Of a stretch of DNA of 28,046 nt, positions 1 through 7,879 are shown piece after piece. Under the pieces are notes generated by a model. The model was not told where the DNA came from and made no database searches. It saw only the letters and a program-made list of their open reading frames with translations. A program made the position numbers and the translations under genes. The stretch is from contig DFYP01000172.1 of NCBI GenBank assembly GCA_002382645.1, forward strand, positions 1 to 28,046, read 5' to 3'. Position 1 is the stretch's first letter. Each line of letters opens with the position of its first letter. This stretch comes from Desulfovibrio sp. UBA4079. GTDB lineage: Bacteria; Desulfobacterota; Desulfovibrionia; Desulfovibrionales; Desulfovibrionaceae.

Positions 1-229
1 AGGCGATGCGCCGGATGTCCTTGGCCGCGCGGCCGAACAGGCGCAGGGCGTTGTCCAGGGCCGGGGCCAGGAAGCGGGCCGATTGCCCGGCCACGGCCCA
101 GTCCTGGTGGCAGAGCAGGGCCAGGTCCGGGCCCTGCTCCTGGGCCAGGAGGAACTGGAGCCGGTCCCCGGCCCCGTCGAGGACCAGGAGCAGGGGGCCG
201 GGATCAGGCGAACAGGCGGTAGAGGTCAT
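1..229 (-). CDS. tsaB: TsaB-like tRNA threonylcarbamoyladenosine (t6A) biosynthesis protein, N-terminal part
   Basis: Partial gene running off the left edge; about 76 N-terminal residues are visible. The frame opens with ATG at 229-227, inside the last codons of rseP, so the two overlap by 26 bp and are probably translationally coupled. The protein begins MTSTACSPDPGPLLLVLDGA, then a hydrophobic/charged pattern (DRLQFLLAQ) and a segment ending LRLFGRAAKDIRRIA. This resembles the first ASKHA-like subdomain of TsaB just before its RGPGSFTGLR motif, which would lie outside the window. TsaB is the non-catalytic partner of TsaD and TsaE in t6A formation on tRNAs that read ANN codons. The classical DTS of the first beta-hairpin is absent (LDGAGD instead). 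The call rests on weak similarity and position after rseP. Confidence 0.6.
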   Translation of the reverse strand, partial: MTSTACSPDPGPLLLVLDGAGDRLQFLLAQEQGPDLALLCHQDWAVAGQSARFLAPALDNALRLFGRAAKDIRRIA

Positions 230-1274
230 TGAACAGGGCCAGTCCCATGAGCAGGAACAGGAAGGCGATGCCGATGCGCGTGGCCACCATGCGCCAGCGC
301 TCGCTCACCGGCCGCCGGAACAGGGCCTCGTAGCCGTAGAACACGATGTGCCCGCCGTCCAGCACGGGCACGGGCAGGAGGTTGATGAGCCCCAGGTTCA
401 GGCTGATGAAGGCCATGAGGTAGAGCACCTCGGCCAGGCCGGAGCGGGCCTGGCGGCCGACCTCCTGGGCGATGAGGATGGGCCCGCCCACCTCCTTCAC
501 CGAGACCTGGCCGGTGATCATCTTGCCGATGCCGCGCACGATGAACCCGGTCTTTTCCCAGGTCTCGCGGGCTGCGCCCAGGGCGCTGGAAAAGAGGTCC
601 TGGGGCGGCACCAGGATCATGGTCTCGCCCGAGGCCTTGATGCCGATCATGGGCACCTGGATGGTCCGGCCGTCGGCGTCCACCTCGCGGGTCACGGGCT
701 CCACCGACACGGTCAGGACCTCGCCGCCGCGGTTCAGGACCACGGCCACGGGCCGGTAGCCGCCGGTCTGGATGGTCATGGTCATTTCGTTCCAGGAGGA
801 GACCTCCCGGCCGTCCACGGAGAGCACGGTGTCCCCGGCCCGGATTCCGGCCGCGGCCGCCGGGCTGTCCGGGAGCACGTCGCCGATGACCGGCTTGAGC
901 GCGGCCTGGCCGTAGGAGAAGAGCAGGGCCCAGTAGATGAGCCAGGCCAGGAAGAAGTTGAAGGCGGGCCCGGCCAGGACCACGAGCATGCGCTGCCACG
1001 GGGGGCGGCGGTTGAACAGGGCCGTGTCCGGGAAGTCCGCGTCGCCCTCCTCGGCCTCCTGGCCCTCGCCGGCCAGGTTCACGTAGCCGCCCAGGGGCAC
1101 GGCCGAGAGGCGGTAGTCCGTGGCCCCGCTACGCCAGCCCAGAAGCCGGGGGCCGAAGCCCAGGGAAAAGGCCCGGACTCCGATGCCCAGGATGCGGGCC
1201 ATGAGGAAGTGCCCCAGTTCATGGAAGAAGATCAGGCCGCTCAAGACCAGGACCACGGCAATGGCGCTTGTCAC
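204..1274 (-). CDS. rseP: RIP metalloprotease RseP (site-2 protease family)
   Basis: Intramembrane zinc protease of about 356 aa that cleaves transmembrane segments of anti-sigma factors and signal-peptide remnants in the inner membrane. The zinc motif HELGH is at residues 18-22 of the first membrane segment. One PDZ domain follows (DVLPDSPAAAAGIRAGDTVL), and the C-terminal NLLPVPVLDGGH motif supplies the third zinc ligand. It has a single PDZ domain, shorter than E. coli RseP, which has two. I chose the GTG at 1274 because GAGGA lies 7 nt upstream and translation then starts directly at the first membrane helix. An in-frame ATG at 1334 would add 20 residues of non-family sequence. It sits 72 bp downstream of dxr and overlaps tsaB. 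Confidence 0.93.
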   Translation of the reverse strand: MTSAIAVVLVLSGLIFFHELGHFLMARILGIGVRAFSLGFGPRLLGWRSGATDYRLSAVPLGGYVNLAGEGQEAEEGDADFPDTALFNRRPPWQRMLVVLAGPAFNFFLAWLIYWALLFSYGQAALKPVIGDVLPDSPAAAAGIRAGDTVLSVDGREVSSWNEMTMTIQTGGYRPVAVVLNRGGEVLTVSVEPVTREVDADGRTIQVPMIGIKASGETMILVPPQDLFSSALGAARETWEKTGFIVRGIGKMITGQVSVKEVGGPILIAQEVGRQARSGLAEVLYLMAFISLNLGLINLLPVPVLDGGHIVFYGYEALFRRPVSERWRMVATRIGIAFLFLLMGLALFNDLYRLFA

Positions 1275-1346
1275 GAAGAAATCCTCGGCTGCTCGGTGTG
1301 CATGAAAAGGATCATATAATGCCTGGGCGGCCAAAGGGAAGGCCGA

Positions 1347-2546
1347 TCAGAACAATTGGGCCGCCCGGATTCTGGCCTCGCGGTCCAGGGCCAGCGCGTC
1401 CCGGGCCCGGGGCACCGGAACCGCCGCGTGTTCGGCCAGGGCCTGCTCCAGGACCCGGGGGATGTCCAGGAAGCCCGTGCCGCCCGCCAGGAAACGCTCC
1501 ACAGCCATCTCGTTCACGGCGTTGAGCACGATGCAGGCGCTGGGGCCCGCGGCAAAGGCCCGCTTCGCCAGCTCCAGACAGGGGAAGGCCGCCAGGTCCG
1601 GCTCCTCGAAGGTCAGGCTGCCCACCTTGGCCAGGTCCAGCACGGCCAGGCCCAGGGGCAGGTGGCGCGGGAAGCAGAGGCAGTGGGCGATGGGCAGGCG
1701 CATGTCCGGGTGGCTCAAATGGGCCATCTGGGAGCCGTCGGCGTACTCCACCAGGGAGTGCACGATGCTCTGGGGGTGGACCACCACGTCCACCCGTTCG
1801 GCCGCCAGGCCGTAGAGGTGGCAGGCCTCGATGAGCTCCAGGCCCTTGTTCATCAGGGTGGCCGAGTCGATGCTCACCTTGGGGCCCATGCTCCAGCGGG
1901 GGTGGTTCAGGGCCTGGGCCGGGGTGACCCGGGCCAGCTCGGCGCGGGAGTGGCCGCGGAACGGGCCGCCCGAGGCCGTGAGGATGAGCCGGGTGAGGCC
2001 GTCCGTGCCGTGGCCCAGAAGCCCCTGGAACAGGGCGTTGTGCTCCGAGTCCACGGGCAGGATCACGGCCCCGGAGGCGCGGCAGGCCTGGCGGATGAGG
2101 TGCCCGCCCAGGACCAGGCTCTCCTTGTTGGCCAGGGCGATGGTCTTGCCCGCCCGGGCCGCGGCCAGGGTGGGCGGGAATCCGGCCGCGCCCACGATGG
2201 CCGAGAGGACCATGTCCGCGTCCGGGAGCGTGGCCACGGCCTCGTAGCCCTCGGGGCCCACCAGGATTTCCGGGGCATAGCCCGCGGGCAGGGCCGCGCG
2301 CAGGGTTTTGGCCGTGTCCTGGTCCAGCACGGCCAGGAGCCTGGGCCGGAAGCGGGCGGCCTGCTCGGCCAGGCGCGCGGCGTTGCGGCCAGCGGCCAGG
2401 GCCGTGACCTGGAGCAGGCCCGGGTGCAGGGCGGCCACCTGGAGCGCGTTCACCCCGATGGAGCCGGTGCTGCCGAGCACGGCCAGCCTCCTGGGGAAGC
2501 GGTCCGCCAGGACCAGGGGGGGCCAGGCCGAGATGTAGGTGTCCAC
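1347..2546 (-). CDS. dxr: 1-deoxy-D-xylulose 5-phosphate reductoisomerase
   Basis: Second step of the MEP (non-mevalonate) isoprenoid pathway: NADPH-dependent rearrangement and reduction of DXP to 2-C-methyl-D-erythritol 4-phosphate in the cytosol. At 399 aa it has normal family length. The NADPH-binding GSTGSIG is at residues 25-31. NKESLVLGG, the metal and substrate segment VDSEHNALFQ, the flexible-loop region GPKVSIDSATLMNKGLE and HPQSIVHS all follow intact. The start is GTG at 2546, 10 bp after the cdsA stop; its ribosome site is weak, consistent with translation following cdsA. With uppS and cdsA it supplies and uses isoprenoid and envelope lipid precursors. Confidence 0.96.
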   Translation of the reverse strand: MDTYISAWPPLVLADRFPRRLAVLGSTGSIGVNALQVAALHPGLLQVTALAAGRNAARLAEQAARFRPRLLAVLDQDTAKTLRAALPAGYAPEILVGPEGYEAVATLPDADMVLSAIVGAAGFPPTLAAARAGKTIALANKESLVLGGHLIRQACRASGAVILPVDSEHNALFQGLLGHGTDGLTRLILTASGGPFRGHSRAELARVTPAQALNHPRWSMGPKVSIDSATLMNKGLELIEACHLYGLAAERVDVVVHPQSIVHSLVEYADGSQMAHLSHPDMRLPIAHCLCFPRHLPLGLAVLDLAKVGSLTFEEPDLAAFPCLELAKRAFAAGPSACIVLNAVNEMAVERFLAGGTGFLDIPRVLEQALAEHAAVPVPRARDALALDREARIRAAQLF

Positions 2547-2556
2547 GGGCGTCCCG

Positions 2557-3360
2557 CTACTGCCCGAAGAAGGGCAGGAGGGTCCGGGCCAGGGCGTAGG
2601 CCGGGATGATCAGGAGCAGGCTGTCGATGCGGTCCAGCAGGCCGCCATGGCCGGGCAGGAGCTTGCCCGAGTCCTTGATGTCCAGGGCCCTTTTCAGCGC
2701 GGACTCAAAGAAGTCGCCCATCTGGGCCGCGGCGTTGAGCCAGGCGCCCAGGATCAGGAAGGCCCACCAGGGGGCCTGGCCAAAGGCTTGGCCCATGCCC
2801 AGGCAGAGGGCCAGGCAGCCGATCAGGCTGCCGACGCTTCCGGCCCAGGACTTCTTGGGGCTGATCTGCGGCCAGATCTTGCGCTTGCCCAGGTGGGTTC
2901 CGGCGTAGAAGGCCGCGGTGTCGGACACGGCCGCGGCCAAGATCACCAGCACGGTTTCCAGGGGGCTCAGGCGCAGGAAGAACTGGAAGGTCACGGGCAG
3001 GTACACCAGCCCGGCCAGGAACACGGCGGCGTCGCGGAAGTCGGTGTTTTCCGGGGAGCGGCTGTAGCCGAACAGGAAGCCGAAGCCCGCGCACCAGAAT
3101 CCGGCCAGCAGGGCCAGGGCGATCCAGACCGGGTTCTGGGTCTCGAAGGCCGCCAGGAGCAGGGCCGCGCAGGCCACGGCCTGGATCTTCAGGCTCAGGC
3201 GGCCCTGGGGCCAGAACAGGGAGAGGTATTCCCAGAGGGCCAGGCCGCAGAACAGGGCCAGCACGGCCACCAGGACCCAGCCGCCGAAGTACAGGCCCGT
3301 GGCCGGAACGAGCAGGAGCAGGGCCCCGGTGAGGATGCGTTTCTGGTGCGAGGAATCCAT
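2557..3360 (-). CDS. cdsA: phosphatidate cytidylyltransferase (CDP-diacylglycerol synthase)
   Basis: Integral membrane enzyme that makes CDP-diacylglycerol from CTP and phosphatidate, the branch point for all phospholipids. It has 267 aa with about seven to eight hydrophobic segments. The family hallmark is present: SDTAAFYAGTHLGKRKI, then SPKKSWAG, and the C-terminal signature with KDSGKLLPGHGGLLDRIDSL. I chose ATG at 3360 (MDSSHQKR) because GGAG lies 6 nt upstream. The longer open frame reaching 3720 would add non-family sequence antisense to the HD-GYP gene. The usual upstream neighbour uppS is separated here by a plus-strand gene, so cdsA-dxr-rseP-tsaB should start from a promoter in 3361-3538. 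Confidence 0.95.
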   Translation of the reverse strand: MDSSHQKRILTGALLLLVPATGLYFGGWVLVAVLALFCGLALWEYLSLFWPQGRLSLKIQAVACAALLLAAFETQNPVWIALALLAGFWCAGFGFLFGYSRSPENTDFRDAAVFLAGLVYLPVTFQFFLRLSPLETVLVILAAAVSDTAAFYAGTHLGKRKIWPQISPKKSWAGSVGSLIGCLALCLGMGQAFGQAPWWAFLILGAWLNAAAQMGDFFESALKRALDIKDSGKLLPGHGGLLDRIDSLLLIIPAYALARTLLPFFGQ

Positions 3361-3538
3361 GGCTGGCTCCGGAGCGGCTGGACGCCCATGCCGCAAGATG
3401 TTCTGTGTAAACGATTCCCGGACCGGCGGCAACCAGGGGCAGGAGTCCCTCCGGACCGGTTCCGCCGCCCGGGAAAATGTGCTAGAGCTGGGGCCAGGTG
3501 CGGCGCGGCCTGCGGGCGCGCCGCGAGGGGAGGGGACC
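3361..3538. other. divergent intergenic region between cdsA and the HD-GYP gene
   Basis: This 178-bp non-coding gap must hold promoters for both directions, because the cdsA operon is cut off from uppS here. I see a good ribosome site for the plus gene (GAGGGGAGGGG, 3525-3535) and GGAG for cdsA. I do not see a convincing -35/-10 pair on either strand. A weak candidate for the plus gene is TTCCGC at 3460-3465 with TAGAGC at 3483-3488 (17-bp spacer). On the minus strand, TTTACA near 3410 lacks a clear -10. Confidence 0.3.
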
Positions 3539-5176
3539 ATGGCCACGAATGAGCACAGCGGGTCTCCGGGCGCGTCCGGAACCGATTCCGGTGTTGCGGC
3601 CAGGCATCTGGAGCGGCTCACCGAGATCGGCCTGGCGCTCTCCAGCGAGCGCAACATCGACCGCCTGTTCGAGATGATCGTGGACGAGGCCCGGGCGCTC
3701 ACCCGCGCCGACGCGGGCACGCTCTACATCGTGGACGACGCCGGGAGCCGGCTGGATTTCGTCATCCTCCAGAACGACACCATGAAGACCCGCATGGGCG
3801 GCACCAGCGGCAAGGCCATCACCCTGCCGCCCGTGCCCCTGTCCGGCGCGGACGGCTCCCCGAACCACGCCAACGTCTCCTCCCACGTGGCCCTCACCGG
3901 CGAGTTCGTGAACATCCCGGACGTCTACGAGGCCGAGGGGTTCGACTTCACCGGCCCGCGCAAGTACGACCAGGCCACGGGCTACCGCTCCACCTCCATG
4001 CTCGTGCTGCCCATGAAGAACCACGAGGGCGACATCATCGGCGTGCTCCAGCTGCTCAACGCCCTGGACCCGGAAACCGGCGCGGTCACGGCCTTTTCCG
4101 AGGAGATCATCAACCTGGTGGGGGCCCTGGCCTCCCAGGCCGCGGTGGCCCTGACCAACACCCAGCTCATCCGCGACCTGAAGCGGCTGCTCTATTCCTT
4201 CATCCAGAGCATCGCCTCGGCCATCGACGCCAAGTCTCCGTATACCAAGGGCCACATCGACCGGGTGGTCAAGCTGACCATGAGCATGGCCGAGGCCGTC
4301 AACGCCCAGGACGACGGGCCCTTTGCCGGGGCGCATTTCTCCGAGGACGAGCTGGAGGAGCTCAAGCTGGCGGCCTGGATGCACGACGTGGGCAAGATCA
4401 CCACCCCGGAGCACGTGGTGGACAAGAGCACCAAGCTCCAGACCATTTTCGACCGCAGCGAGATGGTGGGCCTGCGCTTCGCCCTCATCGAGAAGACGCT
4501 GGAGTCCGAGCTCCTGGAGCGGCTCATCCAGATGGCCTCGTCCCGGGACTCCCGCGAGGCCATGCGCGCCGTGGCCGAGGATTTCGAGGCCCGGCGCCAG
4601 GAGCTGCGCGGGGAGCGCGACTTCGTGCTCTCCTGCAACAGCCCGGGCGAGTTCATGGACGACGCCAAGATCGAGCGCATCCGCGCCATCGCGGCCAAGA
4701 CCTTCCCCCTGAACGGCGGCCAGGCCGCCTACCTCTCCGAGGACGAGGTCCGCAACCTGACCATCCGCAAGGGCTCGCTCACCGAGGAGGAGCGCAAGGT
4801 CATCGAGAACCACGCCGTGGTCACCACCTCCATGCTCGAACAGCTGCCCTTCCCCAAGCGCCTGGCGCGCATCCCGGTGTTCGCCGGGAGCCATCACGAG
4901 AAGCTCGACGGCACGGGCTATCCCAACCGGCTCAAGGCCGAGGACCTGCCCCTGCAGGCGCGCATCCTGGCCGTGGCCGACGTGTTCGAGGCCCTGACCG
5001 CCCGCGACCGGCCCTACAAGCAGCCCATGAAGCTCTCGCAGGCCCTGAAGATTCTGGGATTCATGAAGAAGGACAAGCACATCGACCCGGATGTCTTCGA
5101 TCTTTTCGTGAACACCGGTCTGCACCGGCGCTACGCCGAGAGCGAACTCAACCCGGATCAGATCGACGAGGCGTGA
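3539..5176 (+). CDS. GAF domain plus HD-GYP domain protein, probable cyclic-di-GMP phosphodiesterase
   Basis: Predicted soluble 545-aa signalling enzyme. Residues about 23-175 form a GAF sensory domain (start ERLTEIGLALSSERN, end GVLQLLNALD). From about 215 an HD-GYP domain follows: SPYTKGHIDRV, the metal-binding HD at H282-D283 (MHDVGKITTPE), and the signature HHEKLDGTGYP at 452-462, all intact. HD-GYP proteins hydrolyse c-di-GMP, often to GMP. HD and HHE lie about 170 residues apart, versus roughly 60 in the compact form, so a helical, charged insertion of about 100 residues (roughly 305-415) sits inside the domain; similar insertions occur in a GAF/HD-GYP subfamily I recall. ATG 3539 is preceded by a strong ribosome site. 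The gene interrupts the uppS/cdsA junction on the opposite strand and ends 7 bp from the uppS stop, with no terminator seen between. Confidence 0.88.
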   Translation: MATNEHSGSPGASGTDSGVAARHLERLTEIGLALSSERNIDRLFEMIVDEARALTRADAGTLYIVDDAGSRLDFVILQNDTMKTRMGGTSGKAITLPPVPLSGADGSPNHANVSSHVALTGEFVNIPDVYEAEGFDFTGPRKYDQATGYRSTSMLVLPMKNHEGDIIGVLQLLNALDPETGAVTAFSEEIINLVGALASQAAVALTNTQLIRDLKRLLYSFIQSIASAIDAKSPYTKGHIDRVVKLTMSMAEAVNAQDDGPFAGAHFSEDELEELKLAAWMHDVGKITTPEHVVDKSTKLQTIFDRSEMVGLRFALIEKTLESELLERLIQMASSRDSREAMRAVAEDFEARRQELRGERDFVLSCNSPGEFMDDAKIERIRAIAAKTFPLNGGQAAYLSEDEVRNLTIRKGSLTEEERKVIENHAVVTTSMLEQLPFPKRLARIPVFAGSHHEKLDGTGYPNRLKAEDLPLQARILAVADVFEALTARDRPYKQPMKLSQALKILGFMKKDKHIDPDVFDLFVNTGLHRRYAESELNPDQIDEA

Positions 5177-5183
5177 GGCCGGC

Positions 5184-5888
5184 TCAGCCCTGCTCCAGCT
5201 GCGCCTCGGTCTTGCCGAAGCGCCGCTGGCGCTGGGCGAAGTCCTCCAGGGCCTTGTCCAACTCGGCCGGGGTGAAGTCCGGCCAGAGCACCTCGGTGAA
5301 GTAGAACTCGGCGTAGGCCGCCTGGAACAGCAGGTAGTTGGAGAGCCGGAGCTCCCCGCTGGTGCGGATGATCAGGTCCGGGTCGGGCTGGCCCGCGGTG
5401 TAGAGCTCCGCGGCGAAGGCCTCCTCGGTGATCGCTTCGGCGGGGAGGCCTTTGGCCGAGAGGTTGCGGCAGGCCCGCAGGATCTCGTCGCGGCCGCCGT
5501 AGTTCAGGGCCAGGTTCAGGGTCATGGAGCCGCAGTTTTTGGTCTTCTCGGCCACGGACTCCACCACCTGGCGCACGCCGAAGGGCAGGTCCCCGGTCTC
5601 GCCCAGGATCTTCAGCCGGATGTCCTGGTCCAGGAGGAGCTTGGTCTCCTTCTTGAGGAAGCGCACCAGGAGGTCGAACAGGAAGCGGACCTCCTCGGCG
5701 GGCCGCGACCAGTTCTCGCGGGAGAAGGTGTACAGGGTCAGGTGGCCGATGCCCAGTTCGCGGCAGCGCGTGACCACGGCCCGGGCCGCCTCGGTCCCGG
5801 CCCTGTGGCCCTCGGCGCGGGGCAGGCCGCGCTTCTGGGCCCACCTGCCGTTGCCGTCCATGATGACGGCCACATGCTTGGGCAGCAT
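5184..5888 (-). CDS. uppS: isoprenyl transferase (undecaprenyl diphosphate synthase)
   Basis: Cis-prenyltransferase that extends farnesyl diphosphate with isopentenyl diphosphate to make the C55 lipid carrier for peptidoglycan and surface polysaccharides. It has 234 aa, near normal length. HVAVIMDGNGRWA carries the catalytic Asp at residue 11. FSRENW, GGRDEI and the C-terminal DLIIRTSGELRLSNYLL motif are all present. It starts 8 bp after the frr stop, with only a weak ribosome site, suggesting coupling to frr. It is the last gene of the pyrH-frr-uppS run and meets the HD-GYP gene tail to tail. Confidence 0.96.
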   Translation of the reverse strand: MLPKHVAVIMDGNGRWAQKRGLPRAEGHRAGTEAARAVVTRCRELGIGHLTLYTFSRENWSRPAEEVRFLFDLLVRFLKKETKLLLDQDIRLKILGETGDLPFGVRQVVESVAEKTKNCGSMTLNLALNYGGRDEILRACRNLSAKGLPAEAITEEAFAAELYTAGQPDPDLIIRTSGELRLSNYLLFQAAYAEFYFTEVLWPDFTPAELDKALEDFAQRQRRFGKTEAQLEQG

Positions 5889-5896
5889 CGCGACGC

Positions 5897-6451
5897 CTAG
5901 AGTTCCAGGATTTCCTTTTCCTTCTTGGCCAGGGTGTCGTCGCAGAGCTTCACGTGCTTGTCCGTGAGCTTCTGCACGTCGTCCACGCCCTTGCGCTCGT
6001 CGTCCTCGGTGATGGCCTTGTCCTTGAGCTTCTTCTTGAGGCCCTCGTTCAGGTCCCGGCGCACGTTGCGCACGGCCACCTTGGCCTCCTCGGTGTACTT
6101 CTTGGCCACCTTGACCAGCTCCTTGCGGCGCTCCTCGGTCAGGGGCGGGATGTTGATGCGGATGACCTTGCCGTCGTTGATCGGCGTGAGCCCCAGGTCG
6201 GACTTGAGGATGGCCTTCTCGGCCGCGCCGAAGGCGGCCTTGTCCCAGGGCTGGATCGTGATGGAGCGCGGGTCGGGCACCGAGATGGAGGCGATCTGGT
6301 TGAGCGGGGTGGGCGTGCCGTAGTAGTCCACCACCACGTTCTCCACCAGGGCCGTGGAAGCCCGGCCGGTGCGCAGCTTGGAGAAGTCCTTTTCCAGGTT
6401 CTTGACGGCGCCGTCCATGCGTTTCTCGCCGTCTTTCAGAAGCGCCTGCAT
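5897..6451 (-). CDS. frr: ribosome recycling factor
   Basis: With EF-G, RRF splits the post-termination ribosome so it can be reused. It has 184 aa, the family norm. The N-terminal helix (MQALLKDGEKRMDGAVKNLEK) is followed by the conserved LRTGRAS, VDYYGTPTPLNQIASISVPDPR, PPLTEERRKELVK and KKYTEEAKVAVRNVRRD. I chose ATG at 6451, 2 bp after the pyrH stop. The open frame extends further upstream only as antiframe of pyrH. The position between pyrH and uppS is the widely conserved bacterial order. Confidence 0.97.
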   Translation of the reverse strand: MQALLKDGEKRMDGAVKNLEKDFSKLRTGRASTALVENVVVDYYGTPTPLNQIASISVPDPRSITIQPWDKAAFGAAEKAILKSDLGLTPINDGKVIRINIPPLTEERRKELVKVAKKYTEEAKVAVRNVRRDLNEGLKKKLKDKAITEDDERKGVDDVQKLTDKHVKLCDDTLAKKEKEILEL

Positions 6452-6453
6452 GA

Positions 6454-7176
6454 CTAGTTCCCTCCTTGCACGATGGTCCCCACCGGCTCGCCGCTGACGA
6501 CCCGGTGGATGTTGCCTTCCTTGAACAGGTTGAAGACGATGATCGGCATGCAGTTGTCCCGGGCCAGGGAGATGGCCGTGGAGTCCATGACTCCCAGGCG
6601 CTTCTCCAGGGTCTCCAGGTAGGTCACGCACTCGTAGCGCACGGCGTCCTGGTGCTTGCGCGGGTCCTTGTCGTACACGCCGTCCACCTTGGTGGCCTTG
6701 AGGATGGCCTCGACCTTGAGTTCCATGCCGCGCAGGGCCGCGGCCGTGTCCGTGGTGAAGTAGGGGTTGCCGGTGCCGCCCGCGCAGATGACCACGCGGC
6801 CCTTTTCCAGGTGCCGGATGGCCCGGCGGCGGATGTAGGGCTCGGCCACCTCCTTCATGTCGATGGCGGTCATGACCCGGGTTGAGCAGCCCATCTTCTC
6901 CAGGGCGTCCTGCACGGCCAGGGCGTTCATGATCGTGGCCAGCATGCCCATGTAGTCGGCCTGGACCCGCTCCATGCCCTGCTCGCTGGCGGCCATGCCG
7001 CGGAAGATGTTGCCTCCGCCGATGACCAGGGCCACCTGGACCCCGGCCTGGACCACCTCGGCGATCTCCCGGCAGAAGGTGTTGATGGCCTTGGGGTCGA
7101 TGCCGAACTTCTGGTCTCCGGCCAGGGCCTCGCCGCTCAGCTTGAGCAGGACCCGCGAGTAGCGCAGCGTCTCCAT
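6454..7176 (-). CDS. pyrH: uridylate kinase (UMP kinase)
   Basis: Hexameric UMP kinase of the amino-acid-kinase fold that makes UDP for nucleic acid and cell-wall sugar-nucleotide synthesis. It has 240 aa. Seen: the N-terminal LLKLSGEAL, the phosphate-binding VIGGGNIFRG, MGMLATIMNALA, the GGTGNPYFTTDTAAALR loop, KATKVDGVYDKDP and the C-terminal VFNLFKEGNI. I chose ATG at 7176 because AGGAG lies just upstream; the longer frame is antisense noise. It is separated from tsf by the terminator at 7235-7262, so it probably has its own promoter (7208-7236). Confidence 0.97.
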   Translation of the reverse strand: METLRYSRVLLKLSGEALAGDQKFGIDPKAINTFCREIAEVVQAGVQVALVIGGGNIFRGMAASEQGMERVQADYMGMLATIMNALAVQDALEKMGCSTRVMTAIDMKEVAEPYIRRRAIRHLEKGRVVICAGGTGNPYFTTDTAAALRGMELKVEAILKATKVDGVYDKDPRKHQDAVRYECVTYLETLEKRLGVMDSTAISLARDNCMPIIVFNLFKEGNIHRVVSGEPVGTIVQGGN

Positions 7177-7207
7177 GATTCTCCTTCCGGTCCCCGGGCT
7201 GGGGGCC

Positions 7208-7236
7208 ACCTTACAGCGTTCCGTGGCGATTGGCAA
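7208..7236 (-). promoter_or_regulatory. possible sigma-70 promoter for pyrH-frr-uppS
   Basis: Read on the minus strand, TTGCCA (7236-7231) is followed after 17 bp by TAAGGT (7213-7208). The -35 is good and the -10 weak. It overlaps the T-run of the tsf terminator and lies about 32 bp before the pyrH start, where a promoter is needed if that terminator works. Confidence 0.33.
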
Positions 7237-7262
7237 AAAAAACGGGCCTTGCGGCCCGCTTT
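7235..7262 (-). terminator. rho-independent terminator after rpsB-tsf
   Basis: The stem CGGGCC/GGCCCG (7243-7248 with 7253-7258) has a 4-nt loop. Read on the minus strand it is followed by eight T (complement of 7235-7242). It lies 8 bp after the tsf stop. A run of T also follows on the plus strand, so it could work both ways. Confidence 0.85.
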
Positions 7263-7265
7263 TTC

Positions 7266-7877
7266 CTATTCGCCCGAGGCGTCGTCGCCCAGGGCCATGC
7301 GCGTGAAGCGCCCGATCTGGATGTTCTCGCCCAGCCGGGCGATGAGTTCGTTCAGAAGGTCCTGGATGCGCTTCTTGTCGTCCTTGATGTAGGCCTGGTC
7401 CAGGAGGCAGGACTCCTGGTAGAACTTCTTGAGGCGGCCTTCCATGATCTTCTCGGCGATGTTCTCGGGCTTGCCCTCGTCCATGGCCTGCTTCTTGTAG
7501 ATGCCCTTCTCGCGCTCCAGGATGTCGGCCGGGATCTGGTCCGGGGTCACGCACAGGGGCGCGGCGGCGCAGACCTGCATGGCCAGCTCGCGGGCGAACT
7601 CGCGGAACTGCTCGTTCTTGGCCACGAAGTCGGTCTCGCACTTGAGTTCCACCAGCACGGCGAGCTTGCCGTTGGAGTGGATGTAGGAGCCGATGAAGCC
7701 CTCGGAGGTGGCGCGGCCGGCCTTCTTGGCGGCCTTGGCCAGGCCCTTCTCGCGGAGATAGACCACGGCCTTCTCCATGTCGCCGCCGCTCTCCACCAGG
7801 GCTTTCTTGCAGTCCATCATGCCCGCGCCGGTCTTCTCGCGCAGGTCTTTCACCAGGGTGGCGCTGATCTCAGCCAT
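7266..7877 (-). CDS. tsf: elongation factor Ts
   Basis: Nucleotide-exchange factor that reloads EF-Tu with GTP. It has 203 aa, a short form more like the Thermus type than the roughly 280-aa E. coli protein. Visible are the N-terminal UBA-like region with LREKTGAGMMDCKKAL and the exchange motif CETDFVAKNEQF. The short C-terminal part has YIKDDKKRIQDLLNELIARLGENIQIGRFTR, which implies one shortened core subdomain. The AGGAGGAG ribosome site lies partly in the end of rpsB, and the start is 2 bp beyond that stop, so the two are coupled. A terminator follows directly. Confidence 0.96.
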   Translation of the reverse strand: MAEISATLVKDLREKTGAGMMDCKKALVESGGDMEKAVVYLREKGLAKAAKKAGRATSEGFIGSYIHSNGKLAVLVELKCETDFVAKNEQFREFARELAMQVCAAAPLCVTPDQIPADILEREKGIYKKQAMDEGKPENIAEKIMEGRLKKFYQESCLLDQAYIKDDKKRIQDLLNELIARLGENIQIGRFTRMALGDDASGE

Positions 7878-7879
7878 GA

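Noticed and set aside
3299..3538. 80-residue N-terminal extension of the HD-GYP protein
   Set aside because: It overlaps the start of cdsA and has no family sequence; the ribosome site GAGGGGAGGGG points to ATG 3539.
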